A DNA stretch of 13,534 nt, from positions 1 through 13,534 of the forward strand of contig CAAAJI010001129.1 in assembly GCA_900642245.1 (NCBI GenBank), written 5' to 3'. Source of the DNA: Fragilaria radians. Its lineage: Eukaryota > Bacillariophyta > Fragilariophyceae > Fragilariales > Fragilariaceae. The position numbers and the translations under genes are program-made. Below, piece by piece: positions 13,358 through 13,534 of this stretch (the stretch's first letter is position 1; each line of letters starts with the position of its first letter). The notes beneath the pieces are model-generated. The model was not told the DNA's origin. It was given only the letters and a program-made list of their open reading frames with translations, and searched no databases.

Positions 13358-13534
13358 ATGAATGAAGATCGTATCGAAGGCGCCGCCACTACGCTCGGCG
13401 GCCGCGTTGAATCCGGCGTCGGCGAACTGACCGGCGACCGCAAACTGCAGTCCGACGGCCTGTTCGACAAGGCGCGCGGAACCACCCAGAACATGTTTGG
13501 CGGCGCGCAGGACGCGGTGCGCTCGGCATTCGAA
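13358..13534 (+). CDS. CsbD family stress protein, 3' end missing
   Basis: 59 codons are visible before the window ends, still open. MNEDRIEGAATTLGGRVESGVGELTGDRKLQSDGLFDKARGTTQNMFGGAQDAV is the CsbD pattern: a short hydrophilic helical protein with the G.VE...GELTGD..LQ.DG..DK..G core. CsbD proteins accumulate under general stress; their molecular role is unknown. ATG at 13358 follows GAAGGA at 6 nt. The EcfG-type promoter upstream supports stress control. The remaining C-terminus is likely short. Confidence 0.92.
   Translation, partial: MNEDRIEGAATTLGGRVESGVGELTGDRKLQSDGLFDKARGTTQNMFGGAQDAVRSAFE

Overview
This 13.5 kb window is GC-rich, densely coded chromosome from an alphaproteobacterium, most likely a sphingomonad (Sphingomonadales). 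That placement is an inference. It rests on the mix of gene families: an M56 peptidase with an Ala/Pro linker, DUF4112, DUF4230, an RcnB-like secreted protein and short Flp pilins. It also rests on an EcfG-type promoter ahead of a CsbD gene and CtrA-like sites ahead of the pilins. There are no rRNA or tRNA genes, insertion sequences, phage genes or CRISPR arrays.

Layout. Positions 1-1047 (+) hold the 3' part of an M56 (BlaR1-like) membrane metallopeptidase. Positions 1121-3745 (+) form a tight three-gene run: an MBL-fold hydrolase, a membrane-anchored DUF4230 protein overlapping it by 22 nt, and quinolinate synthase NadA. On the minus strand, 7180 down to 3752 reads as one long set: an orphan family-5 solute-binding lipoprotein, a DUF4112 membrane protein, a secreted GGAHPN-motif (DUF3298/RsiV-like) protein and a small exported protein. 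The first three are joined by stop/start overlaps. Divergent from that set, 7291-9282 (+) encodes a class A penicillin-binding protein. Two paralogous 52-residue Flp pilins follow at 9440-9598 and 9838-9996. The right part is a minus-strand two-component system (OmpR-type regulator at 12575, kinase at 11856). It is flanked by two small secreted proteins, one at 10062-10403 and one RcnB-like at 12649-13107. The window ends inside a CsbD stress protein gene (+).

How the genes may work together. Most products act at the cell envelope: peptidoglycan synthesis, membrane and secreted proteins, pilins, and a membrane sensor kinase. NadA (NAD biosynthesis) is the only clear central-metabolism enzyme.

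No wholly new gene system is evident. The most interesting signals are regulatory. Both Flp pilin genes carry the same composite upstream element (TTAA-N7-TCAA, then four bases, then a TTGG..CGAGAT..GCCATC block). Both secreted-protein genes flanking the two-component system share a 34-bp upstream module starting with TTGCGACAA, at a similar distance from their start codons. A near-perfect 16-bp hairpin buries the GTG start of the MBL-fold gene. A possible 18-codon ORF sits between two minus-strand genes with a 4-nt overlap.
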